NCBI GenBank assembly: GCA_937928175.1
Contig: CALFVP010000162.1
Location: 1-15,710 of the forward strand
Direction: 5' to 3'
Origin: an uncultured bacterium
Lineage (GTDB): Bacteria; Spirochaetota; Brevinematia; DTOW01
Length of the DNA stretch: 15,710 bases
Below, piece after piece: positions 7,112-14,267 of this stretch (positions within the stretch are counted from its first letter, which is position 1; each line of letters begins with the position of its first letter). Made by a program: the position numbers and the translations under genes. The notes beneath the pieces are model-generated. The model ran no database searches and was not told the origin of the DNA. It was given only the letters and a program-made list of their open reading frames with translations.

Positions 7112-9377
7112 CTTCTAAGATAAACTTACCAGACATAGAATAGAAAAATTTATCTGGGTTTAATTTTTTTATATCCATCTCTTTAACTTCCTGAATCTGT
7201 GTTATTACCTCCTCACCAGGTAAAAAAATGAATCTATCTCCTTCTTTTATCTTGTAGAAATTAAAGTATCTTTTATGCAAAGGCATAGGAATTATAGAAC
7301 CTTTCTTAGTTATAAGAACTATTGAAGTTTTTCCATCGTTTACAACGTCCATCCTGGCAGAACCATACTTTATAAACCCGCAAACTATGTTGGCATCCAC
7401 TTCTATTGGAGTTGTAGAAGATATTATATTCCTAATCTCTCTAGGCAACCTATGAATGTTTATTCTACCTTTAAAAAAGTACTCTTCTATCATTCCTTTA
7501 GCTATAGAAACTAAAGATAAAGTGTGCAAAGATTCAGGAAGTATCCAAACTATGCAAAAAAATACACCTTGATCATCTTCTTTAACTTTGTAAACCAAAG
7601 GTCTATCGAGGCTTCTTACCAATGAAGTTATTGAAAATTCTTCCTTTACTATATTCACTTCTTTTACCAGAGAGTTTAGAAGTATATTGCTAAGAGATCT
7701 ATACTCTTTATACAAAATTTTCCTAGTTCTACTTTTGATCATGAAATTAACTAGAAAACTCATATAACTAGAGAAAACTTTCCCTACAATGTCCATAACA
7801 TTTCGCTCCTGTTTTACTAAAATATCTCCAGTTACCTTTTTACCAATTAAAATTAATCCAAAAAACTTCTTATCACTTTTAAGTAATACAACATACTTTG
7901 CTTTACCAAGCAGATCCAAAAAACCAAAATTTCCAGTTTCTTTTACATACTCTTCCAATTCATCTTTTTCTAAAAAATACTTGTTCATCAAATAAAAAAC
8001 TCTTCTCAAATTCTTGGGGATAAGTTTGTAAGAAATGAACTTCGAAAACGAAAAACCCAATACCTTCGAAAAATCTTTATTAATAAAGTTTACAACTTTT
8101 CCAAAGGTACTAAGTTTTTTAAAACTATCAATAATTTTAACTATAATTTCACTGTAGGTGTTAGATACATAGCCAAAATTTAATCTAACTCTTTTTCTTA
8201 CAAATGAAAAAAATACAAAAGAAAGAAATATAAACACAACACTCAAAGCGGTAAATAGAACGTACTTAGGAATAATTTCTACAGTAGCCAATATCAAAAT
8301 AAAAGTAATTGAGAAAATAAAGGATATTAAAATCATTATTGAAAGATCAACAGATATTTCTCTAACAACGTTAAGAGAATTTACCATTAAGGTTGATATT
8401 ACCAATATTGGATACCCCACGATTAACAAAGGAATATAATACGATGGTATATTGAAAAAAGTTGTAAGTATAGCTAAAAATGATGGAACCAAAATGAAAA
8501 GTAAAGAACCTATCGAAAGTAGTAAAAGTAACTTAGAAAAGTAATGAATCTTATGTCTAACTACTCTTATATAATCGTATATAGGCATTACCACAGCAAA
8601 TAAACCACCAATACCTGGATAAAAGTAATACATTTCCTGAAATTTAGCAACACTCTTTGGTTCAATATATCCAATTGAGGATATTAGTAAAAATGATGCA
8701 CCAATACTACTTAAAACTGAAATAATTATTATTCTTGTTTGTTTTCTAAACTTGACTAGTGGGAAATACAGAAAAAGCAAAGCTATACTTGCAGGAAACA
8801 AAGAAAAACTAACCCTCTCAACCAAAGTTACAATAAACAGATCAGATAACATAGTACTCGATGGAGTAGTTATAAAGTTTACAGCTGTCAGAGTAGTAGC
8901 TAAAAGCCATAGCTCACCTTTTTTACTTCTATTACCTAGGTATATTATTATTCCTAGAAGCAACAATAAAATTCCTGCAATTTGCCAAAATAGAACAAAA
9001 GATACAAAATCTTTTATTTCAAATTTCTGTGATCTTACAAGTTTTGTAAAAACTTTTCCATCAACGTAATATTCTATTTTAAATTCTTTACTAACATCTA
9101 AATTTCTAAAAACTAAATTCCAAAAATCTTCCGTAGAATTTATATTTTGATCATCTATCTTTAGTAGTATAGATCCAACTGGTATATTGGATTTTCTTCC
9201 TTCCCACCATTCAGGTATATCGTACACGTTTATTACCCTAGTATGGTATACGAAAAAACCTGGAAAATACCTATTCAAAAGTAAAGAAGTTCTGTAAGCT
9301 GTTAGTAAAAGCACTACTATTACAAACATTAACGTTACTATAACACTAATCCTTATAAAAGTACTTTTTACTAACAC
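7086..9377 (-). CDS. PDZ-like / multi-helix membrane protein with GAF-like and degenerate SpoIIE-phosphatase-like C-terminus
   Basis: I do not recognise a named family for this 763-residue protein. An N-terminal helix (about 9-28) leads to an extracytoplasmic PDZ-like segment (about 44-118, including PVGSILLKIDDQNINSTEDF). About eight or nine membrane helices follow between 127 and 393. The cytoplasmic part has a GAF-like stretch (about 405-545) and a C-terminal domain (about 575-758) with the layout of a SpoIIE PP2C fold: KYGSARMDVVNDGKTSIVLITKK and KEGDRFIFLPGEEV. In active enzymes these regions carry the GDxSGKG and TDG metal ligands. Here the equivalents read WILPESLHT and LPGEE, and no terminal DD is present, so catalysis is unlikely. 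No histidine-kinase boxes are seen. The start is GTG at 9377 with AGGGTG six bases upstream. Its 3' end overlaps the convergent TrkA-like gene by 26 bp. It may act as a signal sensor or scaffold; this is inference. Confidence 0.72.
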   Translation of the reverse strand: MLVKSTFIRISVIVTLMFVIVVLLLTAYRTSLLLNRYFPGFFVYHTRVINVYDIPEWWEGRKSNIPVGSILLKIDDQNINSTEDFWNLVFRNLDVSKEFKIEYYVDGKVFTKLVRSQKFEIKDFVSFVLFWQIAGILLLLLGIIIYLGNRSKKGELWLLATTLTAVNFITTPSSTMLSDLFIVTLVERVSFSLFPASIALLFLYFPLVKFRKQTRIIIISVLSSIGASFLLISSIGYIEPKSVAKFQEMYYFYPGIGGLFAVVMPIYDYIRVVRHKIHYFSKLLLLLSIGSLLFILVPSFLAILTTFFNIPSYYIPLLIVGYPILVISTLMVNSLNVVREISVDLSIMILISFIFSITFILILATVEIIPKYVLFTALSVVFIFLSFVFFSFVRKRVRLNFGYVSNTYSEIIVKIIDSFKKLSTFGKVVNFINKDFSKVLGFSFSKFISYKLIPKNLRRVFYLMNKYFLEKDELEEYVKETGNFGFLDLLGKAKYVVLLKSDKKFFGLILIGKKVTGDILVKQERNVMDIVGKVFSSYMSFLVNFMIKSRTRKILYKEYRSLSNILLNSLVKEVNIVKEEFSITSLVRSLDRPLVYKVKEDDQGVFFCIVWILPESLHTLSLVSIAKGMIEEYFFKGRINIHRLPREIRNIISSTTPIEVDANIVCGFIKYGSARMDVVNDGKTSIVLITKKGSIIPMPLHKRYFNFYKIKEGDRFIFLPGEEVITQIQEVKEMDIKKLNPDKFFYSMSGKFILEVKFHRDSQ

Positions 9378-9488
9378 CTTAACACCCTACAATTAAGATT
9401 TTATAAGATAGAACGTAAATTATTCTACAATACTTTTAAACTATTTCCCAAAATAAGTCTAAGAAAAATTTACTTTCCATTGTACTTT

Positions 9489-9518
9489 TTGAAAAATATT
9501 TTGGTTTTTATTCATAAT
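9489..9518 (+). promoter_or_regulatory. Candidate promoter for rplY-pth-tyrA
   Basis: TTGAAA at 9489-9494 is followed after 18 bp by CATAAT at 9513-9518. The rplY ribosome site AAAGGAGA and ATG follow within 31 bp. The TTCATAATTA string around the -10 box also occurs upstream of secD (1170-1179). On the other strand a weaker TTGGGA (9451-9446), 18 bp, TAGAAT (9427-9422) pair could serve the membrane-protein gene. Confidence 0.4.
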
Positions 9519-9548
9519 TAAAGGTAAACTTTTTTAAAGGAGATTATT

Positions 9549-10094
9549 ATGATATCTATAAAAGGTTTTACTAGGGAAAAGCTTGGCAAAGAAGCAGTAT
9601 CAAAACTAAGATCAAAGGGATTTTTACCTGGTGTAGTATACGGGAAAAACTTGAAAAACAATTTACACGTTTACTTTAACTACCTAGAGTTTGAAAAACT
9701 AATTCACAAAGTTGGTAAGAATAAGCTTTTTGAGTTGAATCTGGACAATGGACAAAAGTTAGTTACTTTTGTAAAAGACATTCAGATAGATCCATTAAAG
9801 AGGAATATGATTCACGTAGATTTACAAAGTGTTCTAGGAGATGAAGAAGTAACAGTAAGTGTACCTATAGAATTTACTGGAGTAGCTAAAGGAACAAAAG
9901 TAGGTGGTGTATTTAGAAGAGCACTTTGGTCTTTAAAGATAAAAGTTAAAGCTAACGAAATACCAGAAGTAATAAAGATAGATATTTCAGATCTTGATGT
10001 TGGTGATACTTTAGTAATTTACAAGATAAAAGACAAAATTCCCTATAAAGTTTTGAATCATGAAAACACAGTTATAGCTGGTGTATATAAATAA
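9549..10094 (+). CDS. rplY: Large ribosomal subunit protein bL25, long CTC/TL5 form
   Basis: bL25 binds 5S rRNA in the 50S subunit. At 181 residues this is the long CTC/TL5 form. Residues 1-90 make the 5S-binding barrel: TREKLGKEAVSKLRSKGFLP and GVVYGK near the start, then FVKDIQIDPLKRNMIHVDL. Residues from about 95 on make the second barrel, with VSVPIEFTGVAKGTKVGGVF and IPEVIKIDISDLDVGDTLVI. The ribosome site AAAGGAGA precedes the ATG. The pth gene follows 41 bp on, the same order as ctc-pth in Bacillus and rplY-pth in spirochaetes. Confidence 0.96.
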   Translation: MISIKGFTREKLGKEAVSKLRSKGFLPGVVYGKNLKNNLHVYFNYLEFEKLIHKVGKNKLFELNLDNGQKLVTFVKDIQIDPLKRNMIHVDLQSVLGDEEVTVSVPIEFTGVAKGTKVGGVFRRALWSLKIKVKANEIPEVIKIDISDLDVGDTLVIYKIKDKIPYKVLNHENTVIAGVYK

Positions 10095-10135
10095 TTTTTT
10101 ATCGAGAAATTTTTATATTTTTATTAGGAGGGCTT

Positions 10136-10777
10136 ATGGGTAAAAACTTTGCTAAATTAATAGTTGGACTTGGTAATATAGGTCCTCAATACACTTACAC
10201 TAGGCACAACATAGGATTTATGGCCATAGATTCATTAGCTAAGGAATACAATGTAAAGTTTGATATAAAGAAAAAAAAGAGTGCATTGGGGGTAGCAAAG
10301 ATAGGTGACAAAAAAGTTGCACTTCTTAAACCCCAAACATACATGAATATAAGCGGTGAACCTGTTTTATACACTGCAAGTTTTTTAAAAATACCACCCG
10401 AAGATATAATAGTTGTATGCGATGATGTAACGTTACCTGTAGGAAAAATAAGAATAAGAAAAGAAGGATCCAGTGGAGGACATAACGGGCTAAAATCTGT
10501 TGCTTACTACCTTAAAACGGATCTCTTTCCAAGAATAAGAATAGGCATAGGCGAACCACCAGAGTACGTACCACTTGACACTTGGGTATTGTCAAACATA
10601 ACACTTAAAGAATACCAAATACTCAGTAAAACTCTAAAAGTTTTCAAAAAAGTCATAGAAGTTATACTGTTCGAAGGAATAGATTCAGCAATGAATAAAT
10701 TTAATGGTCTTGAACCTGAAGATTACGAAGATATATTAGAATCTTCAGATTTATTCTCTTTCAACCTGGAGGATTAG
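10136..10777 (+). CDS. pth: Peptidyl-tRNA hydrolase
   Basis: Pth cuts the ester bond of peptidyl-tRNAs that fall off the ribosome and so recycles tRNA. The 213-residue product shows the expected landmarks. These are VGLGNIGPQYTYTRHNIGF with catalytic His24, the KPQTYMNISGEPV motif, the CDDVTLPVGKIRIR segment with Asp96/Asp97, and GSSGGHNGLKSV. The usual GLGNPG reads GLGNIG, a mild change. An excellent AGGAGGG site sits before the ATG. Its last codons hold the GGAGG ribosome site of tyrA. About 20 residues beyond the usual domain at the C-terminus are acidic. Confidence 0.97.
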   Translation: MGKNFAKLIVGLGNIGPQYTYTRHNIGFMAIDSLAKEYNVKFDIKKKKSALGVAKIGDKKVALLKPQTYMNISGEPVLYTASFLKIPPEDIIVVCDDVTLPVGKIRIRKEGSSGGHNGLKSVAYYLKTDLFPRIRIGIGEPPEYVPLDTWVLSNITLKEYQILSKTLKVFKKVIEVILFEGIDSAMNKFNGLEPEDYEDILESSDLFSFNLED

Positions 10778-10778
10778 A

Positions 10779-11624
10779 TTGTTTAACAAGGTAACCATCG
10801 CTGGACTAGGACTTATAGGTGGAAGTATAGCACTGTCTTTAAGAAACAAAATACCAAACATAAATATAGTAGGCATAACCAGAAATATCGATTCTTTACC
10901 CAGAACTCCTAAAATAGAATGCTTCAATAAGATAACTAACTACGACAACCTTGAACATTTAAAAGGTTCAGACATAGTAGTAATTTCTACTATTGTCTCT
11001 GCCATACCTACAACCTTTAAAACTATAAAAAAATTCATAACTCACAATACCATTGTTACAGATGTAGGAAGCGTCAAAGAATGGGTTATAAAAGAAATAA
11101 ACGATAAGTATTTTTTAGGTTCTCATCCTATGGCAGGTAGCGAAAAATCCGGAATAGAAAACTCAGATCCCGAAATCTTTGAAAATTCTCTATGCGTAAT
11201 AACACCTTACAGAAATTCAGAAAAACAAATTGAAAAAGTATCTAACTTTTGGAAAACCTTAGGAATGAAAGTATTAGTATTACCTCCAGATATACATGAC
11301 AAAATAGTTGCAGAAACCAGCCACTTCGTACATTTAATATCATTCATTATTTCAAGTGTACTTTCACAATCTGATTTCTCTGAAAATTTATTCTATGGAG
11401 TTTTTGGTAAAGGATTACTAGACACAACAAGAATATCAAACAGTAATCCAAACCTTTGGGTAGATATTCTTCAAAAAAATAAACAAAACGTTTTAAAAAT
11501 CTTCGATAAGTTTATAGAATATTCATCCAAAATCAGAAATGAAATAATTACAGATAATTGGGATTACGTAAAAAATACCTTGGAAAATGCCAAAACCTTC
11601 ATAGAAAAATTAACCTGTAAATAA
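10779..11624 (+). CDS. tyrA: Prephenate (or arogenate) dehydrogenase
   Basis: This enzyme oxidatively decarboxylates prephenate (or arogenate) on the route to tyrosine. The 281-residue protein begins with a Rossmann motif, VTIAGLGLIGGSIA (Gly9, Gly11, Gly14), for NAD(P). It continues with DVGSVK, then SHPMAGSEKSG, whose His116 matches the catalytic His of the family. Later come the ETSHFVHLISF helix and DTTRISNSNPNLW, whose Arg is the substrate-binding one. No chorismate mutase or ACT domain is fused. The start is TTG at 10779, one base after the pth stop. The GGAGG at 10768-10772 gives a six-base spacing, and the Rossmann strand begins at once, so TTG is well supported. It is co-transcribed with rplY and pth. 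Confidence 0.94.
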   Translation: MFNKVTIAGLGLIGGSIALSLRNKIPNINIVGITRNIDSLPRTPKIECFNKITNYDNLEHLKGSDIVVISTIVSAIPTTFKTIKKFITHNTIVTDVGSVKEWVIKEINDKYFLGSHPMAGSEKSGIENSDPEIFENSLCVITPYRNSEKQIEKVSNFWKTLGMKVLVLPPDIHDKIVAETSHFVHLISFIISSVLSQSDFSENLFYGVFGKGLLDTTRISNSNPNLWVDILQKNKQNVLKIFDKFIEYSSKIRNEIITDNWDYVKNTLENAKTFIEKLTCK

Positions 11625-11656
11625 CTAACAAAAAATTCAATTCTTGTAATAAAAAT

Positions 11657-11689
11657 GTACTAGGAGTACTAAAAGTACTATAAGTACTA
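11657..11689. repeat. Four tandem GTACTA units with exact 9-bp period
   Basis: GTACTA starts at 11657, 11666, 11675 and 11684, so four copies are spaced by exactly 9 bp; the three filler bases differ (GGA, AAA, TAA). Copies two to four contain the palindrome AGTACT. It lies between the tyrA stop and the ctpA promoter. The varied fillers with constant spacing argue against simple recent slippage and suggest a protein-binding array or an old microsatellite. Confidence 0.75.
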
Positions 11690-11700
11690 AGTGTAAAAAT

Positions 11701-11727
11701 TTGTAATTTACAATTTGTAATTTACAA
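11701..11727. repeat. Two tandem 13-bp palindromes (TTGTAATTTACAA) over the ctpA promoter
   Basis: The perfect inverted repeat TTGTAA-T-TTACAA occurs at 11701-11713 and again at 11715-11727, a 14-bp period. The second copy contains the TTGTAA that would be the -35 box of the ctpA promoter. That position fits an operator for a dimeric repressor. The alternative is an A+T-rich slippage duplication. Confidence 0.72.
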
Positions 11728-11743
11728 TTGTATTATTTATATT
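11715..11743 (+). promoter_or_regulatory. Candidate promoter for ctpA-ccdA
   Basis: TTGTAA (11715-11720) is followed after 17 bp by TATATT (11738-11743), giving a start near 11750. The leader to the preferred ATG at 11775 is then about 25 bases and includes the AGAGAGG ribosome site. The -35 box is half of the second 13-bp palindrome. Confidence 0.45.
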
Positions 11744-11774
11744 ATTCAATTGAGGAATGTTTAGAGAGGTTTTT

Positions 11775-13211
11775 ATGTTTGTGAAGAAATATTCTTTAGC
11801 AGTCATAATTTCAATTGTTGTATTATCTTTTACAATCATTTTGTTTATATCGTATTCTCAGATTTTTGGTAACAAGGGTATAATTTCTAGAGTTTTTTCT
11901 AAGGATGATGACTACTATTACTATTTAGAGATGTTCAATTCTGTTTACAATATTGTAAAAGAAGCTTACGTTGATGAGGAGAAAATAAATTCTAAAACTT
12001 TGTTTCATGGTGCTATAAAGGGAATGCTAGAAAGTTTAGGTGATCCTCACACTGCATTTTTAAGTGAAGATGATTTTAAAGAACTTACTGTTGAGACATC
12101 AGGTAAGTTTGGAGGAATAGGCATACACATAACATCAAAAGATAACTACATTTACATTGTTTCACCGATAGAAGATACACCTGCATTTAGGGCTGGGATA
12201 AAACCAGGTGATTACATTATATCAATAAACGGAGAAAGTACGAAGGGTATGAGTGTTGAAAAAGCAGTTAAATTACTTAGAGGAACTCCTGGTACACAAG
12301 TAACCATAACCATAAAAAGAGATCAAACAATATTTGATAAAACACTCACAAGAGAAATTATAAACATTCCTACTGTTAAATGGGGGTGGCTATCCGAGAA
12401 AGATGGTATTGTTTTCATTAGGATATTACAATTTTCTGGAAACACTTTTGATTCTTTAGTTAAAGCAATAGAAAAAATAAAGAAAACAGATTACGAACTT
12501 AAAGGGATAGTATTCGACTTAAGGTATAATCCTGGTGGTTTACTTGACGAAGTTTTAAAAATACTTGATTACATTATACCAAAAGGATTAATACTTGAGA
12601 CAAGAGGTAGAATTGAAGGAAGTAGTTCTAAAACATTTGCCTCCGGCAGAAAACCAATTATACCCCTAGATTTACCTATAGTTGTATTGATAAACGAAGG
12701 TTCAGCATCGGCATCAGAGATATTCGCTGGAGTATTACAAGATACACGTAGAGCAGTAATAGTAGGAAACAAAAGTTTTGGTAAAGGATCTGTACAAACA
12801 GTAAGACAACTACCAGACGGTACAGGTATTAGGTTAACAATATCAAGGTACTATTTACCATCAGGTAGAACACCAGACAAACAAGGTATAACCCCAGACA
12901 TCACTGTCGAATCGTTTAACATCACCAAAGATATAGAAGAAAAAATCTTAACCATAGAAAAGGAAGGTTACATAAAAGACTACATGAAAGATAAATCAGA
13001 ACTAAAGGATGAAGATATAGAAAATATTTCAAAATTACTCGAAAGCAAAGGAATAAGAATCGATAAAAAAATAATAAAAATCCTAGCTAAAAAAGAGATA
13101 CCTACCATCACTTTATTTGACCATGACGATGAATACATAAAAACTGCTATAAATGTCATAAAAAACTACAGTAAATACTCTAAACCTTTGTTTCTCTTTA
13201 CAAACAACTAG
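11775..13211 (+). CDS. ctpA: S41 carboxyl-terminal processing protease
   Basis: Peptidases of this family are anchored at the outer face of the inner membrane and trim or degrade exported proteins from the C-terminus. Here a membrane helix occupies residues 5-28. A helical N-domain follows (KEAYVDEEKI, GMLESLGDPHTAFL), then a PDZ domain at about 110-185 (GGIGIHI, AGIKPGDYIISINGE). The S41 core comes next, with DLRYNPGGLL, INEGSASASEIFAG (nucleophile Ser312) and SFGKGSVQ (general base Lys337), 25 residues apart as in Prc/CtpA. A tail of about 100 residues follows the core. An in-frame ATG lies at 11757, but its GAGG is one base away. The ATG at 11775 has AGAGAGG at a five-base spacing and starts directly before the signal anchor, so I prefer it. 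The ccdA gene follows after 3 bp. Confidence 0.94.
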   Translation: MFVKKYSLAVIISIVVLSFTIILFISYSQIFGNKGIISRVFSKDDDYYYYLEMFNSVYNIVKEAYVDEEKINSKTLFHGAIKGMLESLGDPHTAFLSEDDFKELTVETSGKFGGIGIHITSKDNYIYIVSPIEDTPAFRAGIKPGDYIISINGESTKGMSVEKAVKLLRGTPGTQVTITIKRDQTIFDKTLTREIINIPTVKWGWLSEKDGIVFIRILQFSGNTFDSLVKAIEKIKKTDYELKGIVFDLRYNPGGLLDEVLKILDYIIPKGLILETRGRIEGSSSKTFASGRKPIIPLDLPIVVLINEGSASASEIFAGVLQDTRRAVIVGNKSFGKGSVQTVRQLPDGTGIRLTISRYYLPSGRTPDKQGITPDITVESFNITKDIEEKILTIEKEGYIKDYMKDKSELKDEDIENISKLLESKGIRIDKKIIKILAKKEIPTITLFDHDDEYIKTAINVIKNYSKYSKPLFLFTNN

Positions 13212-13214
13212 TAT

Positions 13215-13949
13215 ATGGAAATAGGAATATCTATAGCATTTATTGCAGGGATATTATCTTTTCTATCACCCTGCATTCTACCACTTGTTTTACCATACAT
13301 TTCAATAATCTCAGGTATATCAATATCTGAAATAAAGATGAAACAAATAGGGATAAAAGAAAAAATAAAAATAACAAAATCAACTTTGTACTTTATAATA
13401 GGATTTACTTTAGTATTCATAATGTTTGGTATAATTGCAGGTCAAGTGGGAGGATTGCTAGTTTCGATTAAAGAAATACTTAGTAGGATAGCTGGAATAA
13501 TAGTTATAATTTTGGGGCTACACATTATAGGAATATTAAAAATACCTTTTTTAGATTATGAAAAAAAATTTAACAATTTTGTTTTTGAAAAAAACAATTT
13601 TATAACAGCATTTGTTATAGGAATGACATTTGCTTTTGGATGGACACCATGTATAGGTCCCATACTTGGTGGGATAATAAGTATAGCTTTCTACAGTGGT
13701 AATACACTATACGGAGGTTTACTCTTAGGTGTATACTCGTTAGGGTTATCTATACCATTTATTATAATCTCAATATTTATAGATTCTGCAATAAAAATAT
13801 TATCAAACTTAAGGGTAGTTGTTAGATGGGTAGAAATAATAAGCGGTGTAATATTAGTACTTTTAGGGATAACGTTAATAACTAACACTTTAGGAACTAT
13901 TTCAAACTACATTTTAGAGATATTTCCATTCCTAGGTAAACTAGGTTAA
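13215..13949 (+). CDS. ccdA: Cytochrome c biogenesis / thiol-disulfide transporter CcdA
   Basis: CcdA-family proteins carry electrons from cytoplasmic thioredoxin across the inner membrane to keep extracytoplasmic thiols reduced. The 244-residue protein is hydrophobic throughout, with about six helices. It has the two diagnostic cysteines in conserved settings: SFLSPCILPLVLPYI (Cys20) and FGWTPCIGPILGG (Cys146). The ATG lies 3 bp after the ctpA stop and has no own ribosome site, so coupled translation is likely. No thioredoxin-like or cytochrome c gene is next to it, so its final acceptor cannot be read from the window. The end is convergent with spoVG. Confidence 0.93.
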   Translation: MEIGISIAFIAGILSFLSPCILPLVLPYISIISGISISEIKMKQIGIKEKIKITKSTLYFIIGFTLVFIMFGIIAGQVGGLLVSIKEILSRIAGIIVIILGLHIIGILKIPFLDYEKKFNNFVFEKNNFITAFVIGMTFAFGWTPCIGPILGGIISIAFYSGNTLYGGLLLGVYSLGLSIPFIIISIFIDSAIKILSNLRVVVRWVEIISGVILVLLGITLITNTLGTISNYILEIFPFLGKLG

Positions 13950-13956
13950 TGTTAAA

Positions 13957-13983
13957 GGGGTAGTCTCTTTGGAAGAGTACCCC
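13957..13983. terminator. Hairpin between convergent ccdA and spoVG, possible terminator
   Basis: GGGGTA pairs with TACCCC around an inner CTCTT-TGG-AAGAG stem, with a two-base bulge. It lies 8 bp after the ccdA stop and 7 bp after the spoVG stop, where a two-way terminator is expected. The run of T that would follow is poor on both strands (TTTAAC on the minus side), so activity is uncertain. Confidence 0.5.
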
Positions 13984-13990
13984 AAAATAC

Positions 13991-14251
13991 CTAAATTGAG
14001 TTATAGTGTGAAAGGATTGCTTCTTCCAGTTCCTTTCTAAATTCAGAAGTAATTGGGTGAGCAATATCTTTATTTTGATCACCTACCCTTCTAGAAGGCA
14101 TAGAGATAAATATTTTTCCTCTACCTTCAACAATTTTAATATTGTGGACAACAAATTGCCCATCAAAGGTAACGGAAGCAACACCTTTAACCCTACTAGG
14201 TCTCCTTCCATCGCTCGATAATTTTTTGATCTTAACATCAGTAATTTTCAT
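13991..14251 (-). CDS. spoVG: Septation/regulatory protein SpoVG
   Basis: SpoVG is a small cytosolic nucleic-acid-binding regulator. In Bacillus it affects septation, and in Borrelia and Staphylococcus it acts as a site-specific DNA/RNA-binding protein. The 86-residue product is full length: MKITDVKIKKL at the start, GVASVTFDGQFVVHNIKI in the middle, and the conserved ISMPSRR with DIAHPI before a short helical tail. A longer in-frame opening to 14329 exists but overlaps ispE and adds unrelated residues. The ATG at 14251 has a GGAGGG site four bases upstream and matches the family's N-terminus. It follows ispE by 16 bp in the same operon. The basic SRR region is the expected nucleic-acid contact. 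Confidence 0.96.
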   Translation of the reverse strand: MKITDVKIKKLSSDGRRPSRVKGVASVTFDGQFVVHNIKIVEGRGKIFISMPSRRVGDQNKDIAHPITSEFRKELEEAILSHYNSI

Positions 14252-14267
14252 ACAACCCTCCAAGAAG

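Noticed and set aside
7086..9377. Sensor histidine kinase (ComP-like)
   Set aside because: The N-terminal layout is similar, but there is no H-box and no N or G boxes of an ATPase domain. The C-terminus looks more like a PP2C fold.
10095..10135. Terminator between rplY and pth
   Set aside because: T-rich stretches are present but no stable stem precedes them, and the pth ribosome site lies in the same spacer.
11657..11727. CRISPR-like array
   Set aside because: Units are only 6-13 bp with 1-3 bp spacers and no cas genes are present.
11757..11774. Earlier ctpA start at 11757
   Set aside because: Its GAGG is one base from the ATG, too close, whereas the ATG at 11775 has AGAGAGG at normal spacing. 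Both are in frame, so the product differs by only six residues.
13208..13420. Minus-strand open frame opposite ccdA
   Set aside because: It is antisense to a strongly conserved CcdA N-terminus including the SPC motif, and has no ribosome site or family features.
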